From Punica granatum (lineage: Eukaryota; Streptophyta; Magnoliopsida; Myrtales; Lythraceae): a stretch of DNA of 64,000 nt. The notes beneath the pieces were generated by a model that saw only the letters and a list, made by a program, of their open reading frames with translations, was not told where the DNA came from and made no database searches. The DNA is taken from positions 26,220,354 through 26,284,353 of the forward strand of contig NC_045132.1 in assembly GCF_007655135.1 (NCBI RefSeq). The letters are read 5' to 3'. Positions 1 through 15,500 of the stretch are shown in pieces. Within the stretch, counting starts at the first letter, position 1. Each line of letters opens with the position of its first letter. The position numbers and the translations under genes were made by a program.

Positions 1-930
1 AGTCGAGTGCTGCCCCTTCTTATGAGGAGATAAAGAAGCTACCCAACAAGGTTCTTTTGTGGTGTGGTAAGTTTCTTAAACGGGTTTGTTACCTAATTAT
101 TCTCGTGATGTATCTTTATTCTGAAACTTCGTGTTTAATTCATATGGTTTATCCTTGTGCATCCTGTTGTCATTTTCATTGCAGGCACTCGGAGCTCGAA
201 CTTGTTGAGGCATCTGCAGAAGGGATTCTTGCCTGCCATTTGCTCCCTTCCTGTACCAGGGTATATGGTAATGCTACTATCTCACACTTATCATGGGCTC
301 ATATTCTCTCTCCTAGTCATTGGTGATCTCTAATCTCGAGTACAAATTTCAGTTTGGAAAGGCGATTGTATGCTCTGATGCTGCTGCTGAAGCTGCAAGG
401 CATGGCTTCACAGCCGTCGACAGGCCAGAAGGCTTTCTGGTGCTTGCAATAGCATCGCTCGGAGACGAGATAATGGAGCTCAAGAGCCCACCTGAGGTAG
501 TCAAGCATTTTTTTTTTTTTATAAAGTTATTCTGAACTTTATCCTTGATGTCCTCGACTCGAATGGGGCAGGACACGAAGTCCTTGGAGGAGAGGAAAGT
601 CGGAGTAAAAGGGCTCGGGAGGAAGAAAACGGACGAGTCTGAACACTTCATCTGGAAGGATGATGTCAAAGTTCCCTGCGGTCGGCTAGTGCCCTCCGAG
701 CACAAAGATAGCCCCCTCGAGTTCAACGAGTACGCAGTCTATGACCCAAAACGGGTAGGCTACAAATTCAAACTCGACTTGCCGATCATTGATTTGCATG
801 GCTCTCTCTCACCCTGTGTATCTTCGCAATCCTGCAGACCAGCATAAGGTTCTTGGTTGGAGTGAAGTACGAGGAGCAAGGTGTGGTGATGGAAGATGAG
901 GAATACCAAGGCCCGGAAGGAGGAGCTTGA
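1..930 (+). CDS. PARP3: PARP3-like poly(ADP-ribose) polymerase, C-terminal part (5' truncated by window edge)
   Basis: This is the end of the catalytic domain of a plant PARP3-type ADP-ribosyltransferase, a nuclear enzyme that transfers ADP-ribose from NAD+ to proteins. Exons read from the sequence are 1-66, 185-267, 353-496, 572-754 and 838-930, all with GT-AG borders and consistent phases, ending in TGA at 928-930. Joined, they give a peptide containing GKAIVCSDAAAEAA, then PSEHKDSPLEFNEYAVYDPK, then RFLVGVKYEE. The Glu of FNEYAVYD matches the catalytic glutamate of the PARP fold. The acidic tail after KYEE is as expected for the family. The N-terminal zinc-finger/BRCT and WGR parts lie outside the window, so completeness cannot be judged. 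The 3' end converges on the A20/AN1 gene. Family assignment rests on recognised motifs. Confidence 0.85.
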
Positions 931-1309
931 AGCCCCGAAGCTCCGGGCGGATGGAAAATGGCTGTTTTCTGAGAATTTTGGGTGGAATATCGTTGTTTTT
1001 TGTGTAGCTCGTTCGTGTTTACGACTGCTGTAAAGTAAAGGGAGGACGGTGACGGCTTTTGCTCTGTACATAATCATCAGTAACCCAACCCTTGTGGTTT
1101 TAGGATGGCTGTAAATGACTGCAATGTGCATCAATGGAACAGCAAAGAGAAATGTTTCTGTTTCACGCAGAAAGACGACTATACTTTATATCATATGCAT
1201 GACAGCTTAGAATCTCAATCTTTTACATTGCAATATCTTGTCGATTTTCATCGGATAACACGGTGCGGAAATGAAATGACGAACTACGACTTAGATGACG
1301 AACTACGAA
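931..1309. other. Convergent 3' intergenic spacer between PARP3 and the A20/AN1 gene
   Basis: The spacer must contain both 3' UTRs, since PARP3 ends rightward at 930 and the zinc-finger gene ends leftward at 1310. No coding exon is recognisable. A short direct repeat, GACGAACTACGA, occurs twice at about 1278-1307. Confidence 0.5.
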
Positions 1310-1792
1310 TCATATCTTGTCGAGTTTTGGAGCTTTGATGACGGGGTTGGCCTTGGATATCTGCTCCCTGCCCATCCCCTTGAAATCGAAGCCGCAGGCG
1401 TGCTCCTCCGGGTACCTGTGCGAGCTGCAGCAGGTGAGGCCGCACCGGCATTTGAACCCTGTCAGCCCCACGCGCCGCCTGCAGGTCGAGCACCGATTCG
1501 GCTGTGCGGCAGGAGCCACCGCCGCTTCCTCTGTCGCGGCCACCTCGCGGGCTGTAAAAGAAGGGACCGAGTCGGAGGGAGGCGTTAAGATCATCGGAGA
1601 CGGAGATGATGATGAGGTGGCTGGGGAGCCTAGGGTCTGGTTGAGGGCGATCATGGCGCTGGAGGATTGCTGCTCCTTCATCTGGAGATCCCGGTAGCAT
1701 TTGGAGCAGAGATCCTGCATCGCCGGGCTACCGAAGAAGCCGCAGTTGTTGACGCAAAGCCTCGGGGCCTGAAACCGGTGCTCTTCCGCCAT
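1310..1792 (-). CDS. A20/AN1 zinc-finger stress-associated protein (SAP)
   Basis: A single-exon gene of 160 residues, close to the usual 160-175 of plant SAPs, which are cytosolic or nuclear ubiquitin-binding regulators of abiotic stress responses. The A20 finger lies near residues 11-35 (CVNNCGFFGSPAMQDLCSKC). The AN1 finger lies near residues 99-138, with CSTCRRRVGLTGFKCRCG followed by CCSSHRYPEEHACGFDF. The end KANPVIKAPKLDKI is diagnostic of the family. The first in-frame ATG is at 1792-1790; the open frame extends two codons further upstream only through a TTG. The ORF has no introns, as is typical. The linker between the fingers is Ser/Pro/Ala rich. Which SAP number it corresponds to cannot be decided here. 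Confidence 0.93.
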   Translation of the reverse strand: MAEEHRFQAPRLCVNNCGFFGSPAMQDLCSKCYRDLQMKEQQSSSAMIALNQTLGSPATSSSSPSPMILTPPSDSVPSFTAREVAATEEAAVAPAAQPNRCSTCRRRVGLTGFKCRCGLTCCSSHRYPEEHACGFDFKGMGREQISKANPVIKAPKLDKI

Positions 1793-2190
1793 TTTCAAAA
1801 CCGGAAAACCTCGAAATCACAGAACCAACCCGAGATCCGCACCGCTGGGCGAGAGATCGACGTCGTCCGGCACAAAGCGAGAGGGAATTAAAGGCCGGTG
1901 GAAGGTCGAGCTTCGGCAGGAGGAAGGAATGGAATCGAGTAAGGCGTTGGAACGGCCGATGAAGAACGAATTTGGGAATCTCGTCGGCGAGCAGGTAATG
2001 GATATATACGAAGGAAGGACGCGGGGGAGAAATGGGAAGCTTTTTCTTCCGCGGAAGGAAGAGACTAGGAATCGTTCCTCGCCTCGGCGAGGATTCCTTG
2101 CAGCTTCGTCCCTCTCTCGCACCTTCTTCTCTCTCTCTCTCTCTTCCTTTTCCAGCTAACAAAGCGCGGCGTTAATAAATATACAAACAC
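1793..2190 (-). promoter_or_regulatory. 5' UTR and core promoter region of the A20/AN1 gene
   Basis: On the minus strand a TATA-like TATATTTAT lies at about 2176-2184, roughly 390 bases before the ATG. This would leave a leader of about 350 bases. The leader contains a pyrimidine/purine microsatellite, (CT)n on the plus strand at about 2128-2146. The transcription start is inferred from spacing only, and a 5' UTR intron, common in SAP genes, is possible but not demonstrated. Confidence 0.35.
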
Positions 2191-3593
2191 AGGAAAAAGA
2201 AGGCAAAGCTCAAGTGGCTTTGTTCATTCACCAAAAAAAAAAAAAAAAAAAAGGGAGAGAGAGAGACTTGGCTATGTTCATTAATAGCCGTCGATTATCA
2301 TCGGCTTCTCCAAGCCGTTAACGGCACGCCAAGTCAAAAATTTACAACATGAATGTATCAGATCAGGACGTTTTATTTACTGAAACTAATTCATATTCTT
2401 CCTTCCTACTTAGCGATGATCTCGTTCCAAATACTCAATTTTCTGCTGTTTTGAGCCAGATTTGATTTTGATCACGAAGTAATTACAGCACGTTTAAAAT
2501 CCATGCATTATTATGCATGATGCAGCGTCATAAAATAATATCGAATTTATTATTAATTTTTTAGTCTAGAAAAGGAAATAAATTTATTGGGATGTCGTAA
2601 TCAGAAAATTTATAATGGACACGCCAATTTGGACCATTTATTGGTTTCTGTGTGCCTAGACGACGGCGGTGACCGGCGACTCAGCGTACGGTACGGGTGG
2701 GACTTCGTTTTCCATTGTGGGTCCCGCTCCACGTCCAATGTGGTCCCATCCCATGCCCACCCCTTAAAAAGTAAAAAAACAATATTTCGTTCGCACTTCG
2801 CACTTATATTCTTTAATTAAAATTTTGAATTCGAATTTTACTAATAAATTTTTTTTCTGATGATAAGAGATTTACACTTTAATATATTCGACTCGAATTT
2901 AATTAATTAAACTCTATCGGATCACAGAAAATCAGGATATACAAATAATAATAATAATAATTTTGCTCATCAATATTGTGGACGGCACATCCATGGCCAT
3001 GACCAATGCCATAATCTGTCAACATCATGGTGCCAATTTCTTTCTCGAGATATTCACACATATTCAACTAATTACCGAATGCAAACAGAGGCATAAAACA
3101 ATGCAAACAAGAATTTCATATTGACTGTTCGTCTACAAACACACCACTTTTCTGAAATCATTTATTTACGAGTCCTGCTCAAATATTTAATTATGGTACG
3201 TGTCGTCTCGTCATTATCAAGGAAAGAAGAGTCTTCCTTTCTAGATTATCTAGAAGCCCAAATTGTCATCAGTATTGTATCGATTAGCAGTCAAAAAACT
3301 AGGCTCAATGGCATAATTAATCCAGACTTGGATCGACTAAAAGAAATAAGAACGACCTCCGACAAGTTTAGTGCAGGGAGTGAAGGGTTCACATTTGAAC
3401 TTCATCTTCTAGATATAGAGTACAAACTGCAAGGAAATCTGACTCTTTTATAATGAAATCCTGTGAGGGAGGAAAAGCATCCCGACAACGCAAAACATGT
3501 TCGTCTTTCCGAACTAGGAGAACATCATCATTAACCAAAGTCTAGTGTGGCGAGTACAACATGTTACCTGGCAATTTTTTTTTTTGCCTCCAT
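2191..3593. other. AT-rich intergenic region
   Basis: No recognisable gene. It begins with an (A)n tract near 2231-2251 followed by GAGAGAGAGA and contains a short (ATA)n run near 2946-2960. A plus-strand open frame at 3121-3453 has no recognised domain and no exon-like context. The right end should hold the 3' UTR of the methyltransferase gene that ends at 3594. Confidence 0.4.
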
Positions 3594-5459
3594 TCACTTT
3601 GCAACGCCGACGATATATGCATTCCAAGCATCTTGCTGCTGGAAACTTTTTACCTCTTCATACTTCACATCTCGTCCTGCACCGAATCCCGTTGTGCTTC
3701 TGTTCTCATGAGTATCAGGCATCTCTCGTAGCCAAAAATGGACCGATTTAAATCCAGCCTCTTCCAAGCAGTCCTTTATCTCAGGCAATGACCAGCTGCA
3801 CCAGAAAGGAGCGACTTTAGAATCTTTCCATAGCCTAGTGTGGACTATCAACTATGGGACCATAAGATGGATATGAAGAGCTATGAAACAAAATGCTAAA
3901 ATCCCATGTTTTACGAGGAAACAAACTTACAGCCTCCAACTGTAAGAAAAAACGTCGCGCATCTTCTTCTGCTGCTTCTGAATATGAAAGTGAAGACTTA
4001 TCCTTGTTTTCCTTGCAACAATATCAAATTCAGCTTGCTCCCATGTGTACTGCACATTTGCTCAAAATGCTTAACCGTTAATATTTCTATTGGAAAATAG
4101 TCAAAGAGTGTTATCGGTGAACATCGTACTTTGAAATAAAATCTTGAAATTACTGTTATCAATTCAAGAGGAAAGACTCGCCGTAAAATTGGGGAACTTC
4201 CTCTGAAGCCTTAACTTCTGCTCCGATGATGTGCCCCCATATAAATCCATCACAAATATGCCGCCCTTTTTGGACAAGGCACTAAGAACATGCCTGAAGT
4301 ATAGCACCAGATCTTTCCGACTATGGAGACAGCAACAGCTGTAGTTGAAAGCACATATGATGTCCCTTGAGGGCAGTTGTTCAGTATTAATCCGTGAAGA
4401 CTTGGTACCAATGGAAGTAGAAGCATTGACTTGAGGTGTACAATCCTTCTTATCACACTCATCCAGTTTTATGCTTCTAATCAACTCTGCAGGCTCATAG
4501 TTGACAAGTTTGGCCTCATTTGGCTGAAGAACATTGCCGTGGAAAAGGAAGATTCTGGAGTATCCATCCGCTCCGACTATATTTATGTTGTTCTCCATGC
4601 ACCAATTTAGCGCCTCGAGATCTAAATCCAATCCAACTGCAGTTCGACGCGGATCTGTCCTGAGCCACTCCGTGCTGCAGTTCTCACCAAATTAATTTCC
4701 ATTCCAGTAATCAAGAGCAGCTTCTCAACTATTACAAGCAATAAGGACTGCATTTGATGACTGTAACAAGACCAATATGAAAAATCAATGTTTGGGGATC
4801 ACATGACAGGCATTTCCAATTTCAGCAGTCAGTGAGCTCATCCATGAGGACTATCCGAGTCATTTCCTATTCCAGAGTAAAAATGTATGAACTGCCACGG
4901 TTGGATTCCGCAGTTGAGAATGCTCAGTTGGGCATTTCATCAAACAGCCTAGCACTTCCGGCATAGCGGACCAACTTGATTTCCTTCTAGTCGAAAATGG
5001 AGGCATGAATGAAAGAAGCAAATACCTGAGGAGAGCAGTGCCGCAGAAATCTTCCTGCAGATGAAGGGGCTGCCTCCCGCCCACGTACATGAGGAAGAAC
5101 TTCTGCAGGTAACTTATGTCTCCTTTCGGCGACTGCACTCAAATAGAATAGCCAATGCATTAGATTCCGATCAGAAATGCAAGTGACCGAATTCATGAAA
5201 CGAAACAAACCTGCACTGATTGCTGGTAGAGGTGGAACTTCGACGGAACTTCGGCTGTCAACGACGATGAAGCTCGACCATCTTCTGGTTCATCTTCTTC
5301 TTCGTCAATTTCTTCCTCTTCTTCGTCGGAAAGAGAAGGCTTTGGAGCTGCCGAGATGCCATCGAAGCTGAAGCCACCGTCTTGGTCTTCATCGAGGTAG
5401 TGAGAGGCTTCTCGGCGGGGGTGCCTCTGGTGTCTCTGCTTCTTCTCCCGCTTTCCCAT
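3594..5459 (-). CDS. Class I SAM-dependent methyltransferase, plant housekeeping family of unknown substrate
   Basis: Five exons on the minus strand: 5459-5211, 5132-5026, 4674-4182, 4049-3931 and 3795-3594, giving 389 residues. The N-terminus (MGKREKKQRH) is basic and is followed by a long acidic stretch (DEEEEEIDEEEDE). The SAM-binding core is entered at LQEDFCGTALLS (motif I variant), continues with AVGLDLDLEALNWC (motif II, acidic residue binding the SAM ribose), and includes ICAFNYSCCCL and GGIFVMDLYGG. The C-terminus has SYSWRLWSLPEIKDCLEEAGF and GAGRDVKYEEVKSFQQ. This matches a conserved plant and bacterial methyltransferase family whose substrate I do not know. Intron 3 needs a GC donor (ACG|GCGAGT, 4182/4181) to join FPNFT to YTWEQAEFD; other borders are GT-AG. 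The ATG at 5459-5457 is the first in frame after stops upstream. Confidence 0.82.
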
Positions 5460-7330
5460 CTCCGCCTGAGCTCGTCTGGAGTTGGACTCTCTGCTTAACC
5501 AAAAGCTTCGTTCACCGGAGCGATGAATGAATGAATCAGTTGGAGTTGGACTACCGCTAACGAGCAAACTTTCAACCTGGGCTTCGCCATTCGGCCATGG
5601 CCCAAACCAACCAATGATGGGCTCTGCAGCCCGACAACAACGTGTTGTCTTGGTCCTCAACAAGGCCGCGTCCACTCACCCCTCACCGCAAAAGCGGAAA
5701 CTTCCTCCGCCATTTTCCTTGCTAAGCTGCGCCGGGCGCACTCGCTTCGGCTCGACGGCACCTTGCATACACCCGGGCGTATAAGCTTCCATGAGGAGCT
5801 CTATAAACTGTGGGTATGGGTGGATTATTCTAAAATTTTTCTGCCACTATTTAGCTCGGATTGATTTTCTCGAACAAAAAAACCACTTGAAAATCATTTG
5901 ATTACATAAAAAATTGACCGACCATAATATTGGTTTTCTCGGATGAGTTTTTCAGGGATCGAAAAAATAAAGGGACTACGTGTTAACTACTCTTATTAAA
6001 AAAATTGAAATGGAGCAAAAATCTTATATATTTCATTATGTCTCATTACAAAGCAACGTTACACGCATATATATACAATACAAGAAGATTCTGGCTTGGG
6101 AAATCAAAGAAAATTACAAGAGGCTCTAGAAAAAGGACAAGCATTAAAAGGAGGAGCTTCACTGATGTTTCAACGATTAAAGAGTTAGGGTTTGAGGTTT
6201 CATGATGGAGCTGTGGAGTGGAAGAGTAGTCGAGCGGTGGAAAAAAAATTGGAGTTTGAGGAAAAACGACAAGTATTATAGTTTAGAATAGAATTTTAAA
6301 ATTTTAAAATGATAAAATGTAAGTTTAAATATATATATATAATATGTACTATTTGGGTGGGTTCGCATACCGTCGATGGTCCTCGATTTTTTTGGCCATA
6401 AAACCCGCCTGTAATGTGTAGTCAATTTCCATATTCAGGTATTTTGGTACATGTATGTTTGAATATTTCAATTTTTTGGATTTTCAGACTTTTACTTACA
6501 AGAGATACAGAGATAACATAGACCACCAAGTCCCATTTAATTAGTTGTAGAGCCCTTGCATTGCACTAGAAAGAATGTTATATAATTCATGTTTTTTAAT
6601 TATTTAAAAATCATAATAATCTACAATCAATAAAAATATATAATTAAATATATGGTTAATGCATGGTAATTTAAATTGAAAAATAATATATGAAAAACTA
6701 TATTAAAGAAGTGTAAAAAGGCATCCTTCTAATGCCCATATATCTTGAAAAACCACATTCATGTCTAATGATAGACATATTTTTTGAAAAACTCACATAA
6801 AATTTTAATATGTATAAAAAAATTCAAAACACAACATATTGCAAACGTATGATAAAGAATGAAATTCAATGAAAAAGAATTTTTTTTATAAGAACAATGG
6901 GTAAATGTACATAAGATAAAAGAGAAAAAGTTGAGATTGATTTATCAGGATTTTCATACTTCCGAGATCGAATTACTAATAAAAAAGCAAAAAAAATTAA
7001 TGCACGGTAAATATACTTATTAAGAGCCCACATCTAGTGATAGACATACTATTTGAGAGCTGAATAGACCACTTTATGCTAGCAGTGTTTCGTGTTTATA
7101 ACGTATTATGCAGAATTTAGGAAAATAAAATCCAATTTATTTTTTGAAAAAAAATAAATACAATTCATATATTTACCAAATATACGATATAATCTCTCAT
7201 TAAAAATAAAGACATTTTAGAAAAAATCATAAATGTAGATACTTGTAATTTATAAAAATTTATTAAAAACTTAAGATTTAAATTTACATAAAAATTTTTA
7301 AAAATCATATTCAAAAATCAAGCGTTCCGA
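5460..7330. other. AT-rich intergenic region between divergently transcribed genes
   Basis: This separates the methyltransferase (leftward) from SKD1 (rightward) and must contain both promoters. No exon or domain is recognised. It is strongly AT-rich from 5820 on, with poly-A/T tracts and short (TA)n runs, for example near 6331-6341. Confidence 0.4.
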
Positions 7331-7740
7331 ATCTATATAGCTGCCCACCTTGATTTTGTTTTCACACACACATATATATATATATGTAGATGGCGTATGC
7401 GCCAGGTCCATTTAACATTTGACTTGGTGAATGCACGACTGCGCCTACGTAGAAAATTCCCGTCCAAAGTTTTGCTTATGCCTCTTCTTCCCTTCCTCTT
7501 CTGTGTCTCATTTCTCCCTCTCTCTCCCTCTCTCTCCCTCTGACCGCCGGAGTAGGGAATCCGTCTGATCGGAGATTTATCCGATTCAATCTGCTTCAGT
7601 TTTGTCTCCAATCCGCCTCCAATCGCGAGTTTCCGATCCTCCCGTCTTTAGCTGCTTCCGATTCTAGGGTTTCTTTACCCACCTGTCGATCGATTGGGAC
7701 TCCTCCCTGTATGCGATCCTCCAACTCCCGCCCCTGAACG
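7331..7740 (+). promoter_or_regulatory. Promoter-proximal region and pyrimidine-rich 5' leader of SKD1
   Basis: A (CA)n/(TA)n tract lies near 7363-7386. It is followed by a (CT)n-rich, TCTCTCCC-type stretch at about 7508-7540 and a TAGGGTTT element (telo-box-like) near 7663-7671, just before the ATG at 7741. Pyrimidine-rich leaders and telo-box-like motifs are frequent in constitutively expressed plant genes. The exact transcription start is not visible. Confidence 0.4.
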
Positions 7741-10964
<3,224 letters not shown>

Positions 10965-11494
10965 TCACTGTGTTGGTTTGGCCGTCTGCAGCTTTTGTGC
11001 AGGCATCAGCTTGATTGCCGTGATTTGTAATTTATGTTGGTTAATTGTTCTCAGATCCAAGGAATCACATTATCTTTTAAGCTTCTTTCGTATTGGGAAG
11101 ACGACTTCTTTTACTTCCCATTCGCATACTTTATGAGATAGAAATATCAGGGCTTGCTACTGTCCATTAGAATTGCTTCTTGTTTCAATTTGTATAAAGA
11201 GACGCTCTCTCAATATGAAGTTGTTCATAGAGTACGTCGCCACCTTGTTGGTTAAGGACCTTAAGGTACCAAGTCACCTGATAATCTTTGGGGACATGCT
11301 TCCTGAAGATTCTATTGCTTCTGTCTGCAAACGTTCCCCATGGAGTTCTCATTGATGGCATACTGTGGCTCTAACTCCAATGGCTGTCATCTTCGATAAT
11401 ACGATTAAGCATTCTTACATTATTTCTGGTATCTTGTCTGAGAAGAGTCACTTGGCATCTATCAACTTGAGCCAGTTTTCTTGGGAAAATATTT

Positions 11495-11780
11495 AGGTTG
11501 CGTTTGGTATTTGAGTTGAGTTTTGGTTTTAATTAGTTTGTAATGATGGTGTTGTTGAATTATAAGAAAAAAATGTAAAAAAATAATGAATAGTTGAAAG
11601 AAAGTAATGATTAAGTAATGATTGTGTTGTTGAATTGTGAAAAGAAATAATGAATAGTTGAGAGAATTTAATATTAAAAATTGAATTGAATGATTAAAAA
11701 TATTAAGGAAAAATGAATAAATAATGATTGTGTTGTTGAATTAAAGATAAGTGGAGTTGAGTTAATTTTTTTTTTAAATT
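11495..11780. repeat. AT-rich repeat insertion specific to duplication copy 1
   Basis: It begins GGTTGCGTTTGGTATTTGAG and contains three direct internal units with the core GTGTTGTTGAATT. It ends near an AAATTC after a poly-T tract. The corresponding place in copy 2 (about 21780-21870) lacks the whole block. The GGTTGCGTTTGG start resembles ends of widespread small non-autonomous plant repeats. No clear target-site duplication or terminal inverted repeat was found. Confidence 0.45.
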
Positions 11781-12149
11781 CACTTTGAATGAGTAACGAT
11801 TAATTAGAATGCTTATAAATGGGAGCTTGTGGACCCGTTGTAGGGTTAATTTTTCACTTTCAGACATTACGATTGGGTATTACATGGTCAAGTGACAGAG
11901 AATTACTCACTGAATATTTGCTCAGTTGCCTTGTACTCTGATGCCTTGTTTATGGCAAAACTGCAGCAAAGAAAAATAAAATTCCGTTTTCGGAATGCTT
12001 ATTGGAAAAGCCAAGAACATCGTTATCAATCCTGCATAATTAATTATCTCGGGAGAATGAGATATATTGAGGTGCATATGCACATTAATGAGATGGTACA
12101 TTGCTGCTGCGAATGCAGCATGGATGGCAAAGCTTTAGCCTGCATTTAA

Positions 12150-12527
12150 TGCGGCGATATTATGGAAAATGATCTGTTCCAAACTATAACACTACGATCA
12201 TGGAACATCAACTTATTTGAAACTATCATCGGCATATCCTAAGTAAAGAAAATCTTTGGCGCTTCGACAAGTATATATACTAAAAGTCGATGGAGTCAAA
12301 ACACTTGCAAGTGTCTATTGTTCTAAGCATGACATGAGCCGGCCGGAAAGAATTCCATACAGAATCTTCTGAAACTCTTCGCACTAATCACCAGCCGGCT
12401 CTTCTTCGATTTTGTTCTTTTTCATTCTTGTTTTTCAATAAGATAAATTTCATGGGTCCTATAAGTAGTTCCTGCATTGTTGCAGAACAACCAAAATAAT
12501 TTTTCGATCCTTTTTTGTTACATTGCC
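12150..12527 (+). promoter_or_regulatory. Promoter and leader of subtilase A, with GAGCCGGC/GCCGGCTC palindrome
   Basis: A TATA-like GTATATATAC lies at 12271-12280. Downstream, GAGCCGGCCGG (12336-12346) and CCAGCCGGCTC (12391-12401) form an inverted repeat with about 44 bases between the arms, ending about 126 bases before the ATG. The same pair stands before the other subtilase copies. It could act in the leader as a hairpin or as a binding site; neither is shown. Confidence 0.4.
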
Positions 12528-15500
12528 ATGATGAGATCTTCCGCTCTAATCGCGCTCCTCTTCTTGTCAAGCTTTGCTTTAGCAAGTAATGCTGCCACCT
12601 CTGTTGCAAAGGTACCATATCTCAACCTCTCGCGTGCGTTGTTCATGCATTGCCAACTGAGAATGGCGCACATGATAAACCGGTATTTAAGGTTACAAGT
12701 GAATCTAACTCACATCGATGGTTTTCGCTCTTTCTCCCTCACAAGTATCCTGAGCGATTCTCAATAAGCAAGACTTTTCCAAGTAAGAGCATGTGATTGT
12801 TGTGGGTGATTACTTTTTCCTGCATGTAATATCTGCAGCATTACATAGTTTACATGGGGCCCCACTCCCATCCCGACTCGGAATCTGTGATCAGAGCAAA
12901 CCATGAGATGCTATCTTCAGTAACTGAAAGGCAAGGAACTGATCCGAGCAGCTATGCAGAGCTCACTTATAATATGCTGTTTAACTGCAAAAGAAATGAA
13001 TTCCCTACAAAATGTTGATTTATGTTTTGGTGGCAGTCTTGATGAAGCACAGACTTCAGTGGTTCACCACTACAGCAAAAGCTTCCAGGGCTTCTCGGCT
13101 TTGCTTACACCTGAACAAGCTGAACAACTTTCCGGTAACGATAAATCTAAACTTAGGTCGTACATGGTTACATTACACCTACTTTTAACTAAGCCTGAAC
13201 AACCAAGCTTCTTTTGATTTGCCACAGGGAAGGGCGGAGTCATCTCCATCTTTGAGAGCAGGATGATACAACTGCACACGACTCATTCCTGGGAATTCCT
13301 AGGAGTGAATTCCCTCCAGTATGAAGGCCAAATGCCCTCAGGTTCAATGTTCGATGTAATTGTCGGCGTGATCGACACTGGTACTTATATTCCTAAATAT
13401 CTCACTCATCTTGCCCTGCTTCTTCCACTTTTTGATCTGATTTGCCGGTTTCATCTATTGTTTCTTCTGCAGGACTTTGGCCTGAATCCCGAAGTTATGA
13501 TGATACAGGAGTAGGCCCTGTTCCGGAAAGGTTTAGGGGTGAATGCATTCCAGGAGAGAATTTTACTTCAGCTCACTGCAACAGGTACTACATCGTATCT
13601 TTGGTATATCAACTATATTCCGTGCCTCCATCTTGAAAGCTTAATGCTCTTAGAACGATTGGAAATTGGCCCGGCATTACAATAGTTACCAATAAATGGA
13701 GCATCATGCCGCAGGCAGAACAGATCATTGCTAGCAAAATCAGTTGGCATAGTGTGCTCTTAGAATTCTACATATAAAATTCCTGTTTGGAATTTGCAGA
13801 AAGATCATAGGTGCAAGGTACTATTACAAAGGGTTTGAAGCCGATGAGGGGCCCCTTGAGTCATTTAACCAGACGTTCTTCCGGTCAGCACGGGACGGTG
13901 ATGGGCACGGGAGCCACACGAGCTCAACAATTGCCGGGTCTGTGGTCGATGATGTTAGCCTGTATGGGCTGGGCCGAGGGACCGCGAGGGGTGGGGCTCC
14001 ACACGCCCGACTGGCCATGTACAAGGCCTGTTGGTTCAACCTTTGCAGTGATGCTGATATTTTGGCAGCTATGGACGATGCGATAAGTGATGGAGTCGAT
14101 ATACTCTCCCTCTCTCTCGGCCCTAGTCCTCCTCAGCCTAGTTATTTCCACAACACAATCTCAATTGGAGCGTTTCACGCATTCCAGAAAGGCATTCTCG
14201 TCTCTGCATCAGCGGGGAACTCCTTTTTTCCACGAACTGCAACTAATGTTGCTCCATGGATACTAACTGTGGCCGCTAGTACAGTGGACCGAGAGTTCAC
14301 CACGAACATATATCTCGGGAACTCAAAAATTGTAAAGGTATTCCTTAAGAACTCATTATCCATCTGAGAAGTATCTAAATTTAACTCATGTCCGTTCACC
14401 AGAAGAAAGGAACATTGATTTGCAATTGATAATCAAGTAAAATTTGTACAAAACTTGGATCGAGTTCAGTATTATGGAAAGGCATCTAACGTTTTGAGTT
14501 CAAACATGAGTGTTTCGTGTCCCCAGAAATAAAATAAAAAAAATCAAAAGTCTGTTCTTGCAGGGTTACTCTCTGAATCCTTTCAAAATGGGAACTTCTT
14601 GTGGGCTAATAGCAGGGGGTGCTGCAGCAGCTCTCGGGATTCCGTCAAAGAATGCAAGGTATGCATCTTCTGGACTTCGTTATATGCCCTGATGACAGTA
14701 AGTTAGATATAAGTATTCATTTTACATTCACGAAATCACCAGCTTAGAAAGGGTTTCAAATCCTGTTCCTTATTTCCTGCTACATTTTTTGTAACAGCTA
14801 CTGCAAGAACAGTACTTTAGATCCAATTTTGGTTAAGGGAAAAATTGTGGTCTGCACCCTGGAAGAATTGACAGACAATCGGAGGGAGAAGGCCAACACT
14901 GTAAAGACCGCAGGAGGAATCGGAGTAGTTCTTGTGGATCCGCTTGCCAAAGATGTCGGGTTTCAGTTTGCAATCCCAGGTTCTGTAATCACTCCATTAG
15001 GAGCAGCAGAGCTTCAAGCGTATCTTACAACAGAAAGGCAAGTCCTGACACCTCCGGAAGTCCTTATTATCCAGTGTTCACATTGTGGTTGAACTATGTA
15101 GACCCGGTAATGGCTGGCAGCCCGCCCAGCCAGGATTTGGACAGGGTTGCCCCAAATTCTGTGCACCAGGGGCAGGCTGTCCTGGCAATCAATTGGCCTA
15201 GCTTTAAAATTAATTAACTTGAGGTAGATTTTGATCATCATGGTGACTTTACGGCCATGACAGGTATCCAACTGCTCAAATTGTTCCGACAACAACTGTC
15301 CTGCAAACGAGGCCAGCGCCAACAATGGGGATGTTTTCTTCGATGGGACCGAACATCATAACACCAGATATCATCAAAGTAAGTTCCAGTACAACCATAA
15401 CTTTTCTTATGTCCCCTGTCCTATTTCTTCTCCTAATATGAGGTATTTCTGTCTATTACAGCCTGATATAACTGCACCAGGAATCAACATTCTGGCTGCG

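Noticed and set aside
1793..1798. Two-codon extension of the A20/AN1 protein
   Set aside because: The initiating codon would be TTG; ATG at 1792 fits the family start MAEEH.
3121..3453. Plus-strand 110-codon frame as a gene
   Set aside because: No recognised domain, no splice or promoter context, and codon use like intergenic DNA.
12477..12527. Upstream in-frame extension of subtilase A (and at 22903 for A')
   Set aside because: No ATG there, and it would place extra residues before a good signal peptide.
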